Shown: positions 20,001-28,755, counted from the stretch's first letter. The stretch: 54,386 nucleotides of DNA from JAXGPF01 sp964650945 (GCA_964650945.1 CAZYXU010000010.1:1-54386); one strand, 5' to 3'. Translations and numbers: made by a program. Notes: a model not told the origin generated them from the sequence alone.

Positions 20001-20389
20001 ACCGCGTCAACCAGTTCCTGCAATGTGCGGAAGGTATGCCGGTTGTTGGAAATCCAGGGGTTGACGATGACATTCGTCCCGATATTTTCCATGCGCAGTT
20101 CGCGGTTGGACTCCCAAGCCTGCCGCCAGACATTATACCCGACCGGCGACCGGCAGTTCTCCCCATCCACGGTCCCGCCCTGAAAAATACGGTAATCCGC
20201 CGGGGCGTAATCCAATACCTGCTGGTGCGTCCGCGGCGCATTGGTGGATTCGCCCATCCAGATCCAGGACGCATGCGCGCTGGACACCAGCAATCCCGGC
20301 GCCATCCCCGCCAGGAGCGCCAGGGGCAAAGCCGTTCCCGGTCTCAAACCAAGCAAGGGAGCAGCTTCCGGATGTAAGCGGTTTTTCAC
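17063..20389 (-). CDS. Secreted transglutaminase-like protein with FG-GAP repeats
   Basis: From GTG at 20389 (AAGG nearby upstream) this is 1108 residues. An earlier in-frame start would overlap the wzz-like gene. Residues 1-40 form a signal peptide ending SSAHA. Residues about 130-230 resemble a transglutaminase/protease core, with candidate catalytic Cys182 (GYDYCEYAA), His208 (HQHSVREAW) and Asp223 (MFDSDLH). A middle region has beta-sandwich domains, one of fibronectin III type (YFWRIRACSTAGVWGAWSPV). Residues from about 800 to the end hold six FG-GAP-like repeats of about 50 residues, each with a calcium-loop motif GDYDGDGRTDP. No anchor or sorting signal is seen. The context suggests a surface protein that works with the polysaccharide. 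Confidence 0.82.
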   Translation of the reverse strand: MKNRLHPEAAPLLGLRPGTALPLALLAGMAPGLLVSSAHASWIWMGESTNAPRTHQQVLDYAPADYRIFQGGTVDGENCRSPVGYNVWRQAWESNRELRMENIGTNVIVNPWISNNRHTFRTLQELVDAVAPRSLNERERAYALWDWARKHRYHHPRGYFPEYHYQMYAPLKVFNIYGYDYCEYAAVALGAMWQMAGLPIRWTRIHQHSVREAWFDGDWHMFDSDLHSFMLLPDNFTVASMDDTVADHDLVKRLHHYGIAERHDRQNSEWVAALHVDLYQQKVPAWLDFSMDMALRPGESIAWRWGRDDPPMFHGCGSEILWTEREYSAICQGKWEYAPRFDDGGWRAGTVYAEGLTDADGILRPASPSPGMAIWKMACPYVFVGGALEYVGEKVEFYFSTNRIDWMPAGMNLDVFFPGDGPAVHEYYLACAFTSADAWLAQCKISNAIQMAPLTMPGMQVGENRFTYSDENASRNVRLTHTWVEDSSCAPPPAPASPAYPADGGEAEGTQIAFSWDAAALPGGDPVAGYRFELSDHVEMRWPLSSNFEQLVPAIANSAAAGYKLPYAGLLNPDQEYFWRIRACSTAGVWGAWSPVWSFTPRGPGLPRNVRLEMDAGSGTGRLRWDVPAAGRPPAVYRVYGSDEKGFTISDTPYAVYVGNLTPSRLFSPFPANYIAATTNQFLEVIGPGMNLANGNKTYYRVVAVDRFGNRGGPSEMAEARRPFLCNTNRATMRLGGALACSLQTISSVGHLSSLEPWADILLEYWDIEIPRYTLHDAPSWLTCDPWTGRVGGTPDAAGFYAFQAAAEIENRGAYFQSLTVIVLPTNPPALNNMVGDYDGDGRADAVWPGAAGGQRVWLSSAGFRQAIDLFGGEWNAAAFPAPGDYDGDRRADPAMYDPAAGRWTVLLSGAGYARYNFRCGGWGWQPAPGDYDGDGRTDPCLYQQSTGAWQCFCSGASYRSVQFVCGGPDWQPVPGDYDGDGRTDPAGYNAARSAWQARLSGQDYGALEASLGGPGWTPAPGDYDGDGRTDPVVYHENQGLWQARLSSVNWQAIEFRLGGPGWSPACADYDGDRRMDPVVHNRASGRWLGLLSASDYAAVELKAALFE

Positions 20390-20444
20390 TTCAGGGCCTT
20401 GATCACGCGCGGCGACGTGCACAACCTGCGGTCCAGGCTGAAAA

Positions 20445-21548
20445 CTATTCCAGCCCGACCTGGCGCGACCACTCGTAGACAAAGGCAATGCCGACGGCCA
20501 GGAAAAAGGCGGCGAACCCCGCCAGAGCGGTTTTTTGCAGCGCGCCGCGGTGGCTGCGATACACCACGGGGTCACCCAACGGCACAACTTCGTTGGCATT
20601 CAGTTGCGTGTTGACATAGTTGAGCACCGCTGCGCCGATTTCATCTCCGGCGGCAATCTCCGGGGCTGGCGCCGGTCCGCGGCCATTGAAAGTCTGCAGA
20701 CGCCGGCTGATTTCCTCCACCACCCTGTCGTAAAATTCGCGGGAACGGACGGCGCCGGAGGATTTTTGTTCGGCTTCCGCCAGGCGGTTGCGCGCGTCCA
20801 AATATTCCTCGTTCATTTCCTGGGATTTGAGCTGCAAATCCCGCATCCGGCCGAGCGCGTTGCTGTCGGAGGGCTTGACTAAATCCTGCCAGAGGACCGT
20901 ATCATCCACCGAACGGGAAACGGTGATGAATTTCTGGTCTTCCAGCTTTTCCGCGTTGTCCCGTGAGGCCTGGACGGCGGCCGTGTATTTCAACCAGTCT
21001 TCCTGGAGTTCCTTCAGGCGGCCGCGGACATAGATTAAGGCTTTTTCCATGGCCTTGCGCTGAACCTCGCGCATGGTTTCATCGCGCCAGACGCGCGCAA
21101 CCGCCAGGGCGTCTTCCGCCTGCGCCAGCCTGATCGTGCAATTGATGATGCTGGTTTTTGGCGGCCGGGTGACTTTCATCGCCTGCATCAATCCGGCAAA
21201 ATCCATCCCGATTTGCAATGTTTCGCAATATTTGTACACCCGCATTCCCACTGCCGCGGATTTGGCGGTTTCAAGATGGGTCAGCACGCTGGTCTCAAAG
21301 AGATCTTTGTCCACACGGCCATCGCGGGAATATTCCGGAAACACCTCCATCATGGAGGACGCCTCGAAGGAACATGGTTTCAGGAGCAGGTAACCGGCCG
21401 CCGCGAGAATGGCCAGCAAAGTCCAGACCAGAATGCCGCGGCGGTGCCGCCAGACCATGCGGATCAGGTCGGCCAGTTTGATAAAATCGTCTTCCGGCGG
21501 CACCGGGGTATGCTGGGCGTTACGAGAGTTTTCTTGCATGGGATTCAC
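20445..21548 (-). CDS. Wzz-type chain-length determinant / polysaccharide co-polymerase
   Basis: This 367-residue protein has an N-terminal membrane helix (GILVWTLLAILAAAGYLLL), a long periplasmic region with coiled-coil character (about residues 150-270) and a C-terminal membrane helix (TALAGFAAFFLAVGIAFVYE). This is the topology of Wzz-family regulators of polymer length. The start of the protein (IKLADLIRMVWRHRRGILVW) is typical. No C-terminal tyrosine kinase domain is fused. Its presence with a flippase points to a Wzx/Wzy-dependent pathway. Confidence 0.85.
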   Translation of the reverse strand: MNPMQENSRNAQHTPVPPEDDFIKLADLIRMVWRHRRGILVWTLLAILAAAGYLLLKPCSFEASSMMEVFPEYSRDGRVDKDLFETSVLTHLETAKSAAVGMRVYKYCETLQIGMDFAGLMQAMKVTRPPKTSIINCTIRLAQAEDALAVARVWRDETMREVQRKAMEKALIYVRGRLKELQEDWLKYTAAVQASRDNAEKLEDQKFITVSRSVDDTVLWQDLVKPSDSNALGRMRDLQLKSQEMNEEYLDARNRLAEAEQKSSGAVRSREFYDRVVEEISRRLQTFNGRGPAPAPEIAAGDEIGAAVLNYVNTQLNANEVVPLGDPVVYRSHRGALQKTALAGFAAFFLAVGIAFVYEWSRQVGLE

Positions 21549-21729
21549 TGATATAATTTTTATGGTTGTTTTCCGACAGATTTTAGCGGTTAAGATTCAG
21601 GTTTTTGTCTATATTACCGAGATCCTTAATAATAACCCAATATTGCGAATTTAAAGAATATATCCTTCGGATAATAATTGTTGCCGAAATACTCGTGAAT
21701 TGATTCCGCAATCGGCATCTAAGGGGAAG

Positions 21730-24441
21730 TCATGGTAAAACTTGCATTTTAACGGGTAAATATTGATTGTTTGAAAGCCATCCATAGAAACAGCCTGAAA
21801 GCTGCTCGTAAACCAGCAAGTCAGGCAGTTGGTCACCATCAAAATCTCCAACCACCGGCCACCCCGCAACTCCCAAAGGATGTGTCGGACTCATTGAATA
21901 CTCAGCGCCTGACCGCCAAACAGTCCACCCCCCATTCACATCAAGCAATCCCAAGTCGGCCAAGCCATCCCCATCAAAATCTCCCATGGTTGGAGAACCA
22001 ACTTTTTCGAGCGAACTCGATATGCTTTGCCCTGCATCCTTGCTCGATAACCATATGATGAAATTACCCTCGCTGTCCACGATTGCCAAGTCAGCCAAAC
22101 CGTCGCCGTCAAGGTCCCCGGCCGCCGGTAATCCTGTTTTTCCTAATGTGTAAACTAAAGGCATGTTGTATTCTGATACTGAGGACCATATCGTCCATTT
22201 ACCATCTAGATCAACCATCGTTATATCGGCCAGTCCATCGCCGTCAAAATCACCCACGGCCGGCAAACCAGCTGTGCCCAACGCGTATACCATTTGAGAT
22301 GCGTACCCTGATCCGGACAACCAGACCCTGCACTTGCCTTCGGCTTCCACCATGGCTAGATCAGTCAGCCCATCGCCGTCAAAATCACTCGCGGCTGGAA
22401 TCATCCTGGCATGATGGGCATTAACAATGTCTGATTTTGATTCAATGCCACGTGGCGTAGGAAAAACGGCTACATAATCAACCCATCCGCTATCTTGACC
22501 ACTTTGCACAGAACCATCTTTTGCGTATCTCCATTTTACCGTATGCCTTCCCGAAGGAATAGTCAGCACCTGTTTTGCCCATCCCGTTTCCCCGCTGATT
22601 TGGGCTTGGAGGGCTTCATCCAGATAGTACTCCAAGAAATCAGAACCCGACTCAGATGACACTTTCCAATAAAACCGGAGAATCTTAGGCCCATCAATAG
22701 TAGTCTGCATCCACGATTCTTGCCCGTCATTGATCCAGCCGCTACGGCCCGCATCACCACCATAAACCGCCGGGCATTTTTCACCCACCCATAATGCCTG
22801 CCCGCCAAGCGTAATTGACATGGACAAATTGTCCAATCCTTCACGAAGTCCGGTTGCATGGCTAAAAAATGTTGCATAATCAACCCAACCGCAATCGCTG
22901 CCATAACTACTTGAACCGTCCTTGACATACCGCCACTTGACAATATGCGAACCGGGCGGAATGTTAATTACTTTTTTTGTCCAATTCACATTGCCGCTGA
23001 TATCTGCTTGTATGATATTGTCTAAATAACATTCTAGAAAATCCCAGTTGTACTCAGAAGATACACTCCAATAAAATCTAAATACACCTGGCCCGGTGAG
23101 TCTTGTGTACATCCACGACTCCTGGCCATGCGATATTTTACCGCTTTGCACGGCGTTATTTCCCCGAACAGACTGTTTACGGCACCCAAACCAATTTGCC
23201 GAACCGCCCCTTGTAATATTTAACGCCATGTTATCCAAAGCTTCTCGCACACCAACGCTGCTTCCAACCCCGGAATATTTCAGAGTAAAGGAACAGACAT
23301 CTCCAACAGAACAGGCTCTAACTCTGAGATAATAATATCCTGAGGAGGATGGCGTATAATTAAAGGCAAACTGCCCCCCCCCGCCGCCGTCATCATTCGA
23401 TGCAACCTGGTTATTTCCTGACGAATCGCTAAATAGTTCGCCATAATTATCCCCGCTGCCTCCCGTTGAATTGAAGTTGTAAGCATATCCTGCTGTTAAA
23501 TAAACTTTAAACCAATCATAATAATCAGTATCTGATAGAGTATGCGGCCCATGATATTGTTCGGATGCTGCGGGTGTGTTCAACTGGGTTGCCCCCGAAC
23601 CGGTATCATCCTGGGGATCCCAAGAATCACCGTTTTGGCCATAGTATATTGTTACCCACACACCCCAAGTTGGATCTCCCCGCACTCCATTCAGAAAAGC
23701 CCGCACGTATTCGCCGTCTTTTTCCACATAATAGTCGTCTACACCAGTAATTTCGCGAAAAGGCAATCCATTCGCAGACGTAGGCACGAGTATTGTCCAT
23801 AATTGGTCATATTCCGAATCGAAAGAAAAAGTGGTGTTGACCGTCCATGAGCGAGGGGGATAGATAAAACCTTCCGAGCCAACAAATATTTCTACATCAT
23901 CCACCCCTTCGCTGGATATCGTAACAGGGCGCGGAGCCTGACGATATTCATTAATATAGTAAAACTCTATATCGTTACTGCTCGAATAACCCCACGATGA
24001 TTCATAGCATTTAACCCGGAAAGCATATCTCCCGGTTGAGTTCATCCCCGCATAATAAAGGTCGGCAATGGAATAGTTAAAAAAGAAATACCACCCGCCA
24101 GGATTCCAGCTCGCATGTGACCATGGCAGATTATTATACATTAAAATTTCACTACCATCAGGTTTAACCATATACAAGTCTACATATGACGTTTCCGGAT
24201 CGCCGTTAACCAGCGCAACAAAACCACTAATATAATTGTCTGTTTGATACGCAAAATAACAAGCATTAGACGCATAAAATTCTGGAGAACCAGAGAGCAT
24301 TAATGCGTTCCCGAAGCCACTCATTACGTAAAAATCATAACCAGCCCCAAATTGCGCTACATGCCAACCTTTTGCATAAAAAAAGGGCCAAAACATTAGA
24401 AAACTTAGGCAAATTAAAATCCGCGGTTGTAACATTTTCAT
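21730..24441 (-). CDS. Secreted FG-GAP protein with PPC-like and tandem beta domains
   Basis: The ATG at 24441 follows GGAGGAACA, a strong ribosome site, giving 903 residues; ATG 24468 lacks one. An N-terminal hydrophobic signal (ILICLSFLMFWPFFYAKG) is followed by a beta-rich region. A bacterial pre-peptidase C-terminal-like domain follows (DTDYYDWFKVYLTAGYAYNF to YYYLRVRACS). Next are two copies of a domain of about 130 residues (GQESWMYTRLTGPGVFRFYW and GQESWMQTTIDGPKILRFYW) and five FG-GAP-like repeats (GDFDGDGLAD). The gene is visibly more AT-rich than its neighbours, which suggests recent acquisition. No catalytic motif is recognised. A role in adhesion or glycan binding is possible. Confidence 0.8.
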   Translation of the reverse strand: MKMLQPRILICLSFLMFWPFFYAKGWHVAQFGAGYDFYVMSGFGNALMLSGSPEFYASNACYFAYQTDNYISGFVALVNGDPETSYVDLYMVKPDGSEILMYNNLPWSHASWNPGGWYFFFNYSIADLYYAGMNSTGRYAFRVKCYESSWGYSSSNDIEFYYINEYRQAPRPVTISSEGVDDVEIFVGSEGFIYPPRSWTVNTTFSFDSEYDQLWTILVPTSANGLPFREITGVDDYYVEKDGEYVRAFLNGVRGDPTWGVWVTIYYGQNGDSWDPQDDTGSGATQLNTPAASEQYHGPHTLSDTDYYDWFKVYLTAGYAYNFNSTGGSGDNYGELFSDSSGNNQVASNDDGGGGGQFAFNYTPSSSGYYYLRVRACSVGDVCSFTLKYSGVGSSVGVREALDNMALNITRGGSANWFGCRKQSVRGNNAVQSGKISHGQESWMYTRLTGPGVFRFYWSVSSEYNWDFLECYLDNIIQADISGNVNWTKKVINIPPGSHIVKWRYVKDGSSSYGSDCGWVDYATFFSHATGLREGLDNLSMSITLGGQALWVGEKCPAVYGGDAGRSGWINDGQESWMQTTIDGPKILRFYWKVSSESGSDFLEYYLDEALQAQISGETGWAKQVLTIPSGRHTVKWRYAKDGSVQSGQDSGWVDYVAVFPTPRGIESKSDIVNAHHARMIPAASDFDGDGLTDLAMVEAEGKCRVWLSGSGYASQMVYALGTAGLPAVGDFDGDGLADITMVDLDGKWTIWSSVSEYNMPLVYTLGKTGLPAAGDLDGDGLADLAIVDSEGNFIIWLSSKDAGQSISSSLEKVGSPTMGDFDGDGLADLGLLDVNGGWTVWRSGAEYSMSPTHPLGVAGWPVVGDFDGDQLPDLLVYEQLSGCFYGWLSNNQYLPVKMQVLP

Positions 24442-24459
24442 TGTTCCTCCGCATAATTT

Positions 24460-24597
24460 ATGAGTCATGGTCCAGTGTTCGGGGTTCAGTGTTCAGTAGG
24501 CAACGTAATGCATTGATCATATGCTGTCTGCAATGATTCTGAATTCTGACTACTGAATACAGAATTCGTTCCAAACTTTAGCTTTGAAATTTGTTCT
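24460..24597 (-). repeat. Interspersed intergenic repeat, copy B
   Basis: Read on the minus strand, this matches the spacer between gapA and pgk. Shared parts are AAATTTCAAA followed by GAATTC, then GTCAGAATTCAGAATCATTG, CAGACAGCATA, GCATTACGTTGCC, CTACTGAACACTGAAC and GACTCAT. It fills the whole gap between the epimerase stop and the FG-GAP gene start. Confidence 0.75.
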
Positions 24598-25602
24598 TCA
24601 GGATTGATAATATTCGCGGTACCAATCCACGAATCGGCGCACGCCTTCCTCGATCGGTGTGGCGGGCATGAATCCGACATCGCGCGCCAGTTCGGACACA
24701 TCCGCGCAGGTCAGCGGCACGTCGCAGGATGGGAGCGGCTTGTTGATTTTTTTCGCCTGGCGCCCCAGGCAATCCTCCAGGATGGCAATCAACCGCGCCA
24801 CTTTTACCGGCTGGTGGTTACCGATGTTATACAGCCGGTAGGGCGCGGTGCTGCTGCCGGGGTCCGGCGCGGCGCCGGACCAGTTGGGATCGGGTTTTGG
24901 AATGCGGTCCAACGCGCGCAGCACGCCTTCGACAATGTCATCCACGTAGGTAAAATCGCGCGCAACCTCCCCCTGGTCGAACACCGTGATGGATTTGCCT
25001 TCCAGGATGGCGCGGGTAAACATGAAGAGGGCCATGTCCGGCCGGCCCCAGGGGCCGTAGACGGTGAAAAACCGCAGTCCGGTGACGGGCAGCCGGTAGA
25101 GATGACTGTAGGCGTGTGCCATCAGTTCGTTGGCCTTTTTCGTGGCGGCATACAAACTGAGCGGATGGTCCACATTGTGATGCACCGAGAAGGGTATCGT
25201 GGTATTGGCGCCGTAAACGGAACTCGAAGAGGCATATACCAGGTGCGCCACCCCCGCCTGCCGGCAGGCTTCCAGCACATTGGCAAAACCCAGCAGGTTG
25301 GCGTCAATGTAAGCCTGCGGATTTTCCAGCGAATAACGCACGCCGGCCTGGGCGGCCAGATGCAGAATTTTATCCGGCCGCGCGTCAACCAGCTCCCGCA
25401 CCGCCGCGCGGTCGGCCAGGTCCAATTTCCGGAAGGCAAATGCCGGATGTTTCTGCAGTCGCTCCAGACGCGCCTGCTTCAAATTAACGTCGTAATAAGG
25501 GTTTAAATTATCCACCCCCGCCACCTCATCGCCGCCCGCCAAAAGGCGCTCGCACATGTGGTACCCAATGAACCCGGCGGCGCCGGTAACCAGTATTTTC
25601 AT
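24598..25602 (-). CDS. NAD-dependent epimerase, probable UDP-glucuronate 4-epimerase
   Basis: This 334-residue extended SDR has TGAAGFIG at the N-terminus, the catalytic SSSSVYG serine region and YAATKKANE (Tyr/Lys pair). The sequence NLNPYYDVNLKQARL is typical of UDP-glucuronate 4-epimerases, which make UDP-galacturonate, and the VYGPWGRPDMA segment fits this group. UDP-glucose 4-epimerase is the main alternative. It is the first gene of the minus-strand polysaccharide run. Confidence 0.85.
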   Translation of the reverse strand: MKILVTGAAGFIGYHMCERLLAGGDEVAGVDNLNPYYDVNLKQARLERLQKHPAFAFRKLDLADRAAVRELVDARPDKILHLAAQAGVRYSLENPQAYIDANLLGFANVLEACRQAGVAHLVYASSSSVYGANTTIPFSVHHNVDHPLSLYAATKKANELMAHAYSHLYRLPVTGLRFFTVYGPWGRPDMALFMFTRAILEGKSITVFDQGEVARDFTYVDDIVEGVLRALDRIPKPDPNWSGAAPDPGSSTAPYRLYNIGNHQPVKVARLIAILEDCLGRQAKKINKPLPSCDVPLTCADVSELARDVGFMPATPIEEGVRRFVDWYREYYQS

Positions 25603-25772
25603 ATTGACAGACTCCGTCCCCGTAAATTATGCGCGGCAGGCGCGGCGGCGAACCGACTTATTAACAAATCGCTGAAAATTATCATATCCGATGTAAATTT
25701 TAAAGCTTGATTTTCGGAGCCCGCCCGGTATGTAGTTTATGACAGATTAATTGACCATGTCTAAACAGTACT

Positions 25773-25827
25773 GTAGTAGCCGAACGGCGTTCGGCATCCG
25801 GAATGCGCCACCCCGTGGCGCTACTAC
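25773..25827. repeat. REP/BIME-like palindromic element, 55 bp
   Basis: The ends are GTAGTAGC and GCTACTAC. Inside are two perfect hairpins, GCCGAAC-ggc-GTTCGGC (25779-25795) and GCGCCAC-ccc-GTGGCGC (25805-25821). A GTAG tetranucleotide beside a hairpin is the mark of REP sequences recognised by RAYT transposases. A longer relative lies at 37320-37402. The element is in the spacer upstream of the polysaccharide cluster. Confidence 0.8.
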
Positions 25828-25846
25828 ATGTGCCGATATTTTTGTC

Positions 25847-26233
25847 TTACACCCCGGCATCCGCCGGTTCCGCCGGAGCGGGCCGCGGCGTAAACCATTC
25901 GCAACTGTCGGTGGCTTCGACGATTTTCCCCCGCCGGGCGCAACGCTGGACAAAGGGGTTGACCACATAATCCGCGCAATGGCGGCAGAGGCGGCCGGCC
26001 TCGCCTGCCTTGAAAATTTTCACCGGCGCCGGCGCGTCTGTTTTATCAAACACCCGGGGTTGGCGGACGGTTTTAAAGGGCACTTCCGCTTCGCTGGCGA
26101 AGGTCCGGCCGCAGGCCAGGCATGACAACTTCTCGCCCACCCGCCGGAACCCTTCATAGAGCGGCTCGCGTTTGAGCAGCGATTCCCGGCCGCAACCCGG
26201 GCACATGATTTCAATCCCCTGCTTGGTTTCCAT
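25847..26233 (-). CDS. Small multi-zinc-ribbon protein
   Basis: This 128-residue protein has paired cysteine motifs CPGCGRE and CLACGRTF in the first half, then CRHCADYVVNPFVQRCARRG and a last DSCEWF. The eight cysteines could bind two zinc ions or an Fe-S cluster. I recognise no named family. It overlaps the end of the spermidine synthase-like membrane protein gene by 23 bases, so the two are probably co-translated. The function is unknown. Confidence 0.65.
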   Translation of the reverse strand: METKQGIEIMCPGCGRESLLKREPLYEGFRRVGEKLSCLACGRTFASEAEVPFKTVRQPRVFDKTDAPAPVKIFKAGEAGRLCRHCADYVVNPFVQRCARRGKIVEATDSCEWFTPRPAPAEPADAGV

Positions 26234-28715
26234 GCATCATCCCCCCGTCATTCTCCCGCCCCTGCCGGGCGATCAACCATGCCCCAACCAGACAAAACAC
26301 GCCGGCGGCTTTCAAGGCTGCCAGCAGGATCATGGCCCCGGCGATTCCGAAAACCGGCAGCAATAAAATTCCCGGCGCCACCCCGCCCAGCGCGGCGCCG
26401 GTCAAATCCAGCGCGTTGATCCACGGGATGGACGCGCACGCGCCATCCGCGCGGCGCCACAGGCGGCATACCAGCGGAAACTGCGCGCCCGCCGCCAGCC
26501 CGGTCACGCCAACCAAGACGTAAACCACTCCCGCTGCGCCGGCCGGCAGACCCGCCACGGTCAGCAGCCAGGCCATGGCCGGCGCCACCAGGCAGGCCGC
26601 CGCCAGCAACACCAATTCCGCCCCCAGACAATACCGCCAAATCCGGCCGGGCGCCGCCCCGGCAGCCAGCCCGGGCAACGCATCCGCCTCCGCCCGCAAT
26701 CCGGCTAAACCGCCGCGCCGGCGCATTGGATTGCCCGCCAACACGCCGGCCGACAGCAGCGCGCCCGCCGCCAGGCCGCCCATGAAAACCGTCATGATCA
26801 TGGCCAATCCCGCGTAAATATTACCAAAGACGTTTTGAAACACAAACACCAAGGTTAATTCCAGCGCCAGCTCGCAAAAACCGGTGGAACCCACCACAAA
26901 ACCCAGACGGGAATTATATGCCCGGCGGCGGAGGCCCGCCCGGCGGCGGCCGGCCGGCCGGCGCCGCGGCCGCCACCACGCCCAGAGCAATGACAAGACG
27001 CCGCCGCCAACCAATGCCGCGGCGATCCACCGCAACTTGACGCGCTGCAGGCGCGGCGCCCAGCGCTCCGCGGGCAAACCGCTGATCCGCAGCCAGCGCG
27101 TCAAAACCATGAAGGTTGACACCGGCTGAAATGCGGTGTTGGCCGGCGTCGAACTACGGGACAAGCGTTCGCGCACCAGCGCCGCCTTGTCCGGCGCCAA
27201 TTCCTCGGCATCCAGCAGCCAGTCCGAATTGAAATACGCGCAATCAATTTCCGCGGCGCGGGAGCGGCGGCGCAATTCTTCCGCCTCCAGGGTAATGGCG
27301 CAGTCCGGCCCGCCGGCAAAAAACCGGCTGCGCCCACCGGGTGTCACCAGCACCTTGTCAAAAACCGAGCGCAAAGCCGCATCCACCGAAGCTGCCAGCC
27401 ACAAAGCATCGCCACGGAGATGCTCGGAAGTATCGAGCGCGGTATAAACAAATCCGGCGGGCGCCAGGATCCGGCGGACATCGCGATAAAATTCCGCCGT
27501 ATAAAAACGATTGGCGGCAATGGTGTCCGGCTCCGGCCCGCCGATGATCACCACATCGAATTTCTCATGGCACTGCCGGATGAAACGCGGGCCATCCGCC
27601 GCGATAAAACTGACGCGCTTATCCGCCGCCGCATGGCGCGCCTGCGGCGCAAAACGTTGCAATAACATTGTTTGCGACTTATCTTGTTCCAGGCATACCA
27701 GTCTTTTTACAGGGTATTTCAATAATTCCGGAACATCGTCGGGCGGACTGCCGCCCAACAGGAGGACACGGCCGGCGCGGGGCATCTGGGCCATGATGAA
27801 ATGGATTTTAAATTCCGCGGAAACCGGATCGGGGAAAACGAAGGCAACCTGACCATTAACGTAAAGTGTTTTCTGACCGGAACTTGTAAAAAGCGCCAAA
27901 TTGCGGTATCGGGAATCTGCGGAAGCCAGCAACTGATTCGCGCCCGCCGCGTTCACGCCCGCCGACAGCACCCCGAAACTCCGCCAACGCCACTGTATTC
28001 CCGCCCATTCCAGCGGCGCCAGCCGCCGGTAGTTGATCCCCAGCAGGCAAAACAAACAAAGCAACCCCAGGCATATCCGCCGCGCCCGGCGCCGCGGCGC
28101 CGCCAGCCAGGCGCCCATCAGTCCGCATCCGCCCGCCCAAAACGCCGCGGTCAGGCCGCCCGGCAGGTTGACCAGGGCCAGGTAAAACAACAAGCCGGCG
28201 CAGACGCCGCCCAGGGCATCGGCGGCATAAATCCCGCCAACCATGCCGGCGTCCGCGTCCGGGCAGCCGCGGGACGCATGGCGGCAAACCGCCGGAAACA
28301 GCGCCCCCACGGGCAGGCAGACCGGCGCCAGCGCTACCGCTATAAAAATGACGATCAGCCCCGGCGCCGCCTGCTCGCCGAATGGCACGCGCAGCAGCCA
28401 GGGCGCGGCGCGAATGAAAAAGACATCCACCGGCAAAAACAGCGCGAGCCAAACCAAAAGCGCTGCGATACCCCTGGCCAGCCGGTGCGCATCCATCCGG
28501 CGCTGCGCCAGGCCGAATAATCCGGAGCCGCAGCCGGTTAAGACCAGCCACCCCGCCAAAGTCAGCCCAATCGTGATCTCATTGCCAAAAAAGACGATCA
28601 GCAATTCACGCAGGACCAGCATCTGCGCCAGCATGGCAAACATGCCGGCGCAGAACATGACGCCCGGCGGCCGCCCGTCCGCTGAAAAAAACCGCAATTT
28701 TCCTTGACTTGGCAC
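26211..28715 (-). CDS. Membrane-fused spermidine synthase-like protein
   Basis: This 834-residue protein has three parts. Residues about 15-240 contain several membrane helices (MFAMLAQMLVLRELLIVFFG). A soluble Rossmann domain at about 285-470 resembles spermidine synthase/methyltransferases (VLLLGGSPPDDVPELL, VCLEQDKSQ, FDVVIIGGPEPDT). Membrane helices fill most of residues 560-830. Such fused proteins are widespread in environmental bacteria and mostly uncharacterised. Polyamine aminopropyl transfer should not be assumed. It is divergent from gapA. Confidence 0.78.
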   Translation of the reverse strand: MPSQGKLRFFSADGRPPGVMFCAGMFAMLAQMLVLRELLIVFFGNEITIGLTLAGWLVLTGCGSGLFGLAQRRMDAHRLARGIAALLVWLALFLPVDVFFIRAAPWLLRVPFGEQAAPGLIVIFIAVALAPVCLPVGALFPAVCRHASRGCPDADAGMVGGIYAADALGGVCAGLLFYLALVNLPGGLTAAFWAGGCGLMGAWLAAPRRRARRICLGLLCLFCLLGINYRRLAPLEWAGIQWRWRSFGVLSAGVNAAGANQLLASADSRYRNLALFTSSGQKTLYVNGQVAFVFPDPVSAEFKIHFIMAQMPRAGRVLLLGGSPPDDVPELLKYPVKRLVCLEQDKSQTMLLQRFAPQARHAAADKRVSFIAADGPRFIRQCHEKFDVVIIGGPEPDTIAANRFYTAEFYRDVRRILAPAGFVYTALDTSEHLRGDALWLAASVDAALRSVFDKVLVTPGGRSRFFAGGPDCAITLEAEELRRRSRAAEIDCAYFNSDWLLDAEELAPDKAALVRERLSRSSTPANTAFQPVSTFMVLTRWLRISGLPAERWAPRLQRVKLRWIAAALVGGGVLSLLWAWWRPRRRPAGRRRAGLRRRAYNSRLGFVVGSTGFCELALELTLVFVFQNVFGNIYAGLAMIMTVFMGGLAAGALLSAGVLAGNPMRRRGGLAGLRAEADALPGLAAGAAPGRIWRYCLGAELVLLAAACLVAPAMAWLLTVAGLPAGAAGVVYVLVGVTGLAAGAQFPLVCRLWRRADGACASIPWINALDLTGAALGGVAPGILLLPVFGIAGAMILLAALKAAGVFCLVGAWLIARQGRENDGGMMHGNQAGD

Positions 28716-28731
28716 GCCATAAACATATAGG
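28704..28731 (+). promoter_or_regulatory. Likely sigma-70 promoter of gapA
   Basis: TTGACT (28704-28709) and TATAGG (28726-28731) are separated by 16 bases. This would start transcription near 28738, leaving a leader of about 90 bases that carries a hairpin and an AGGAG ribosome site (28817-28821) before the gapA ATG. The -35 box lies inside the first codons of the divergent membrane protein gene. Confidence 0.55.
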
Positions 28732-28755
28732 ATGCGGGTCTTTCAGTCGAGCCAA

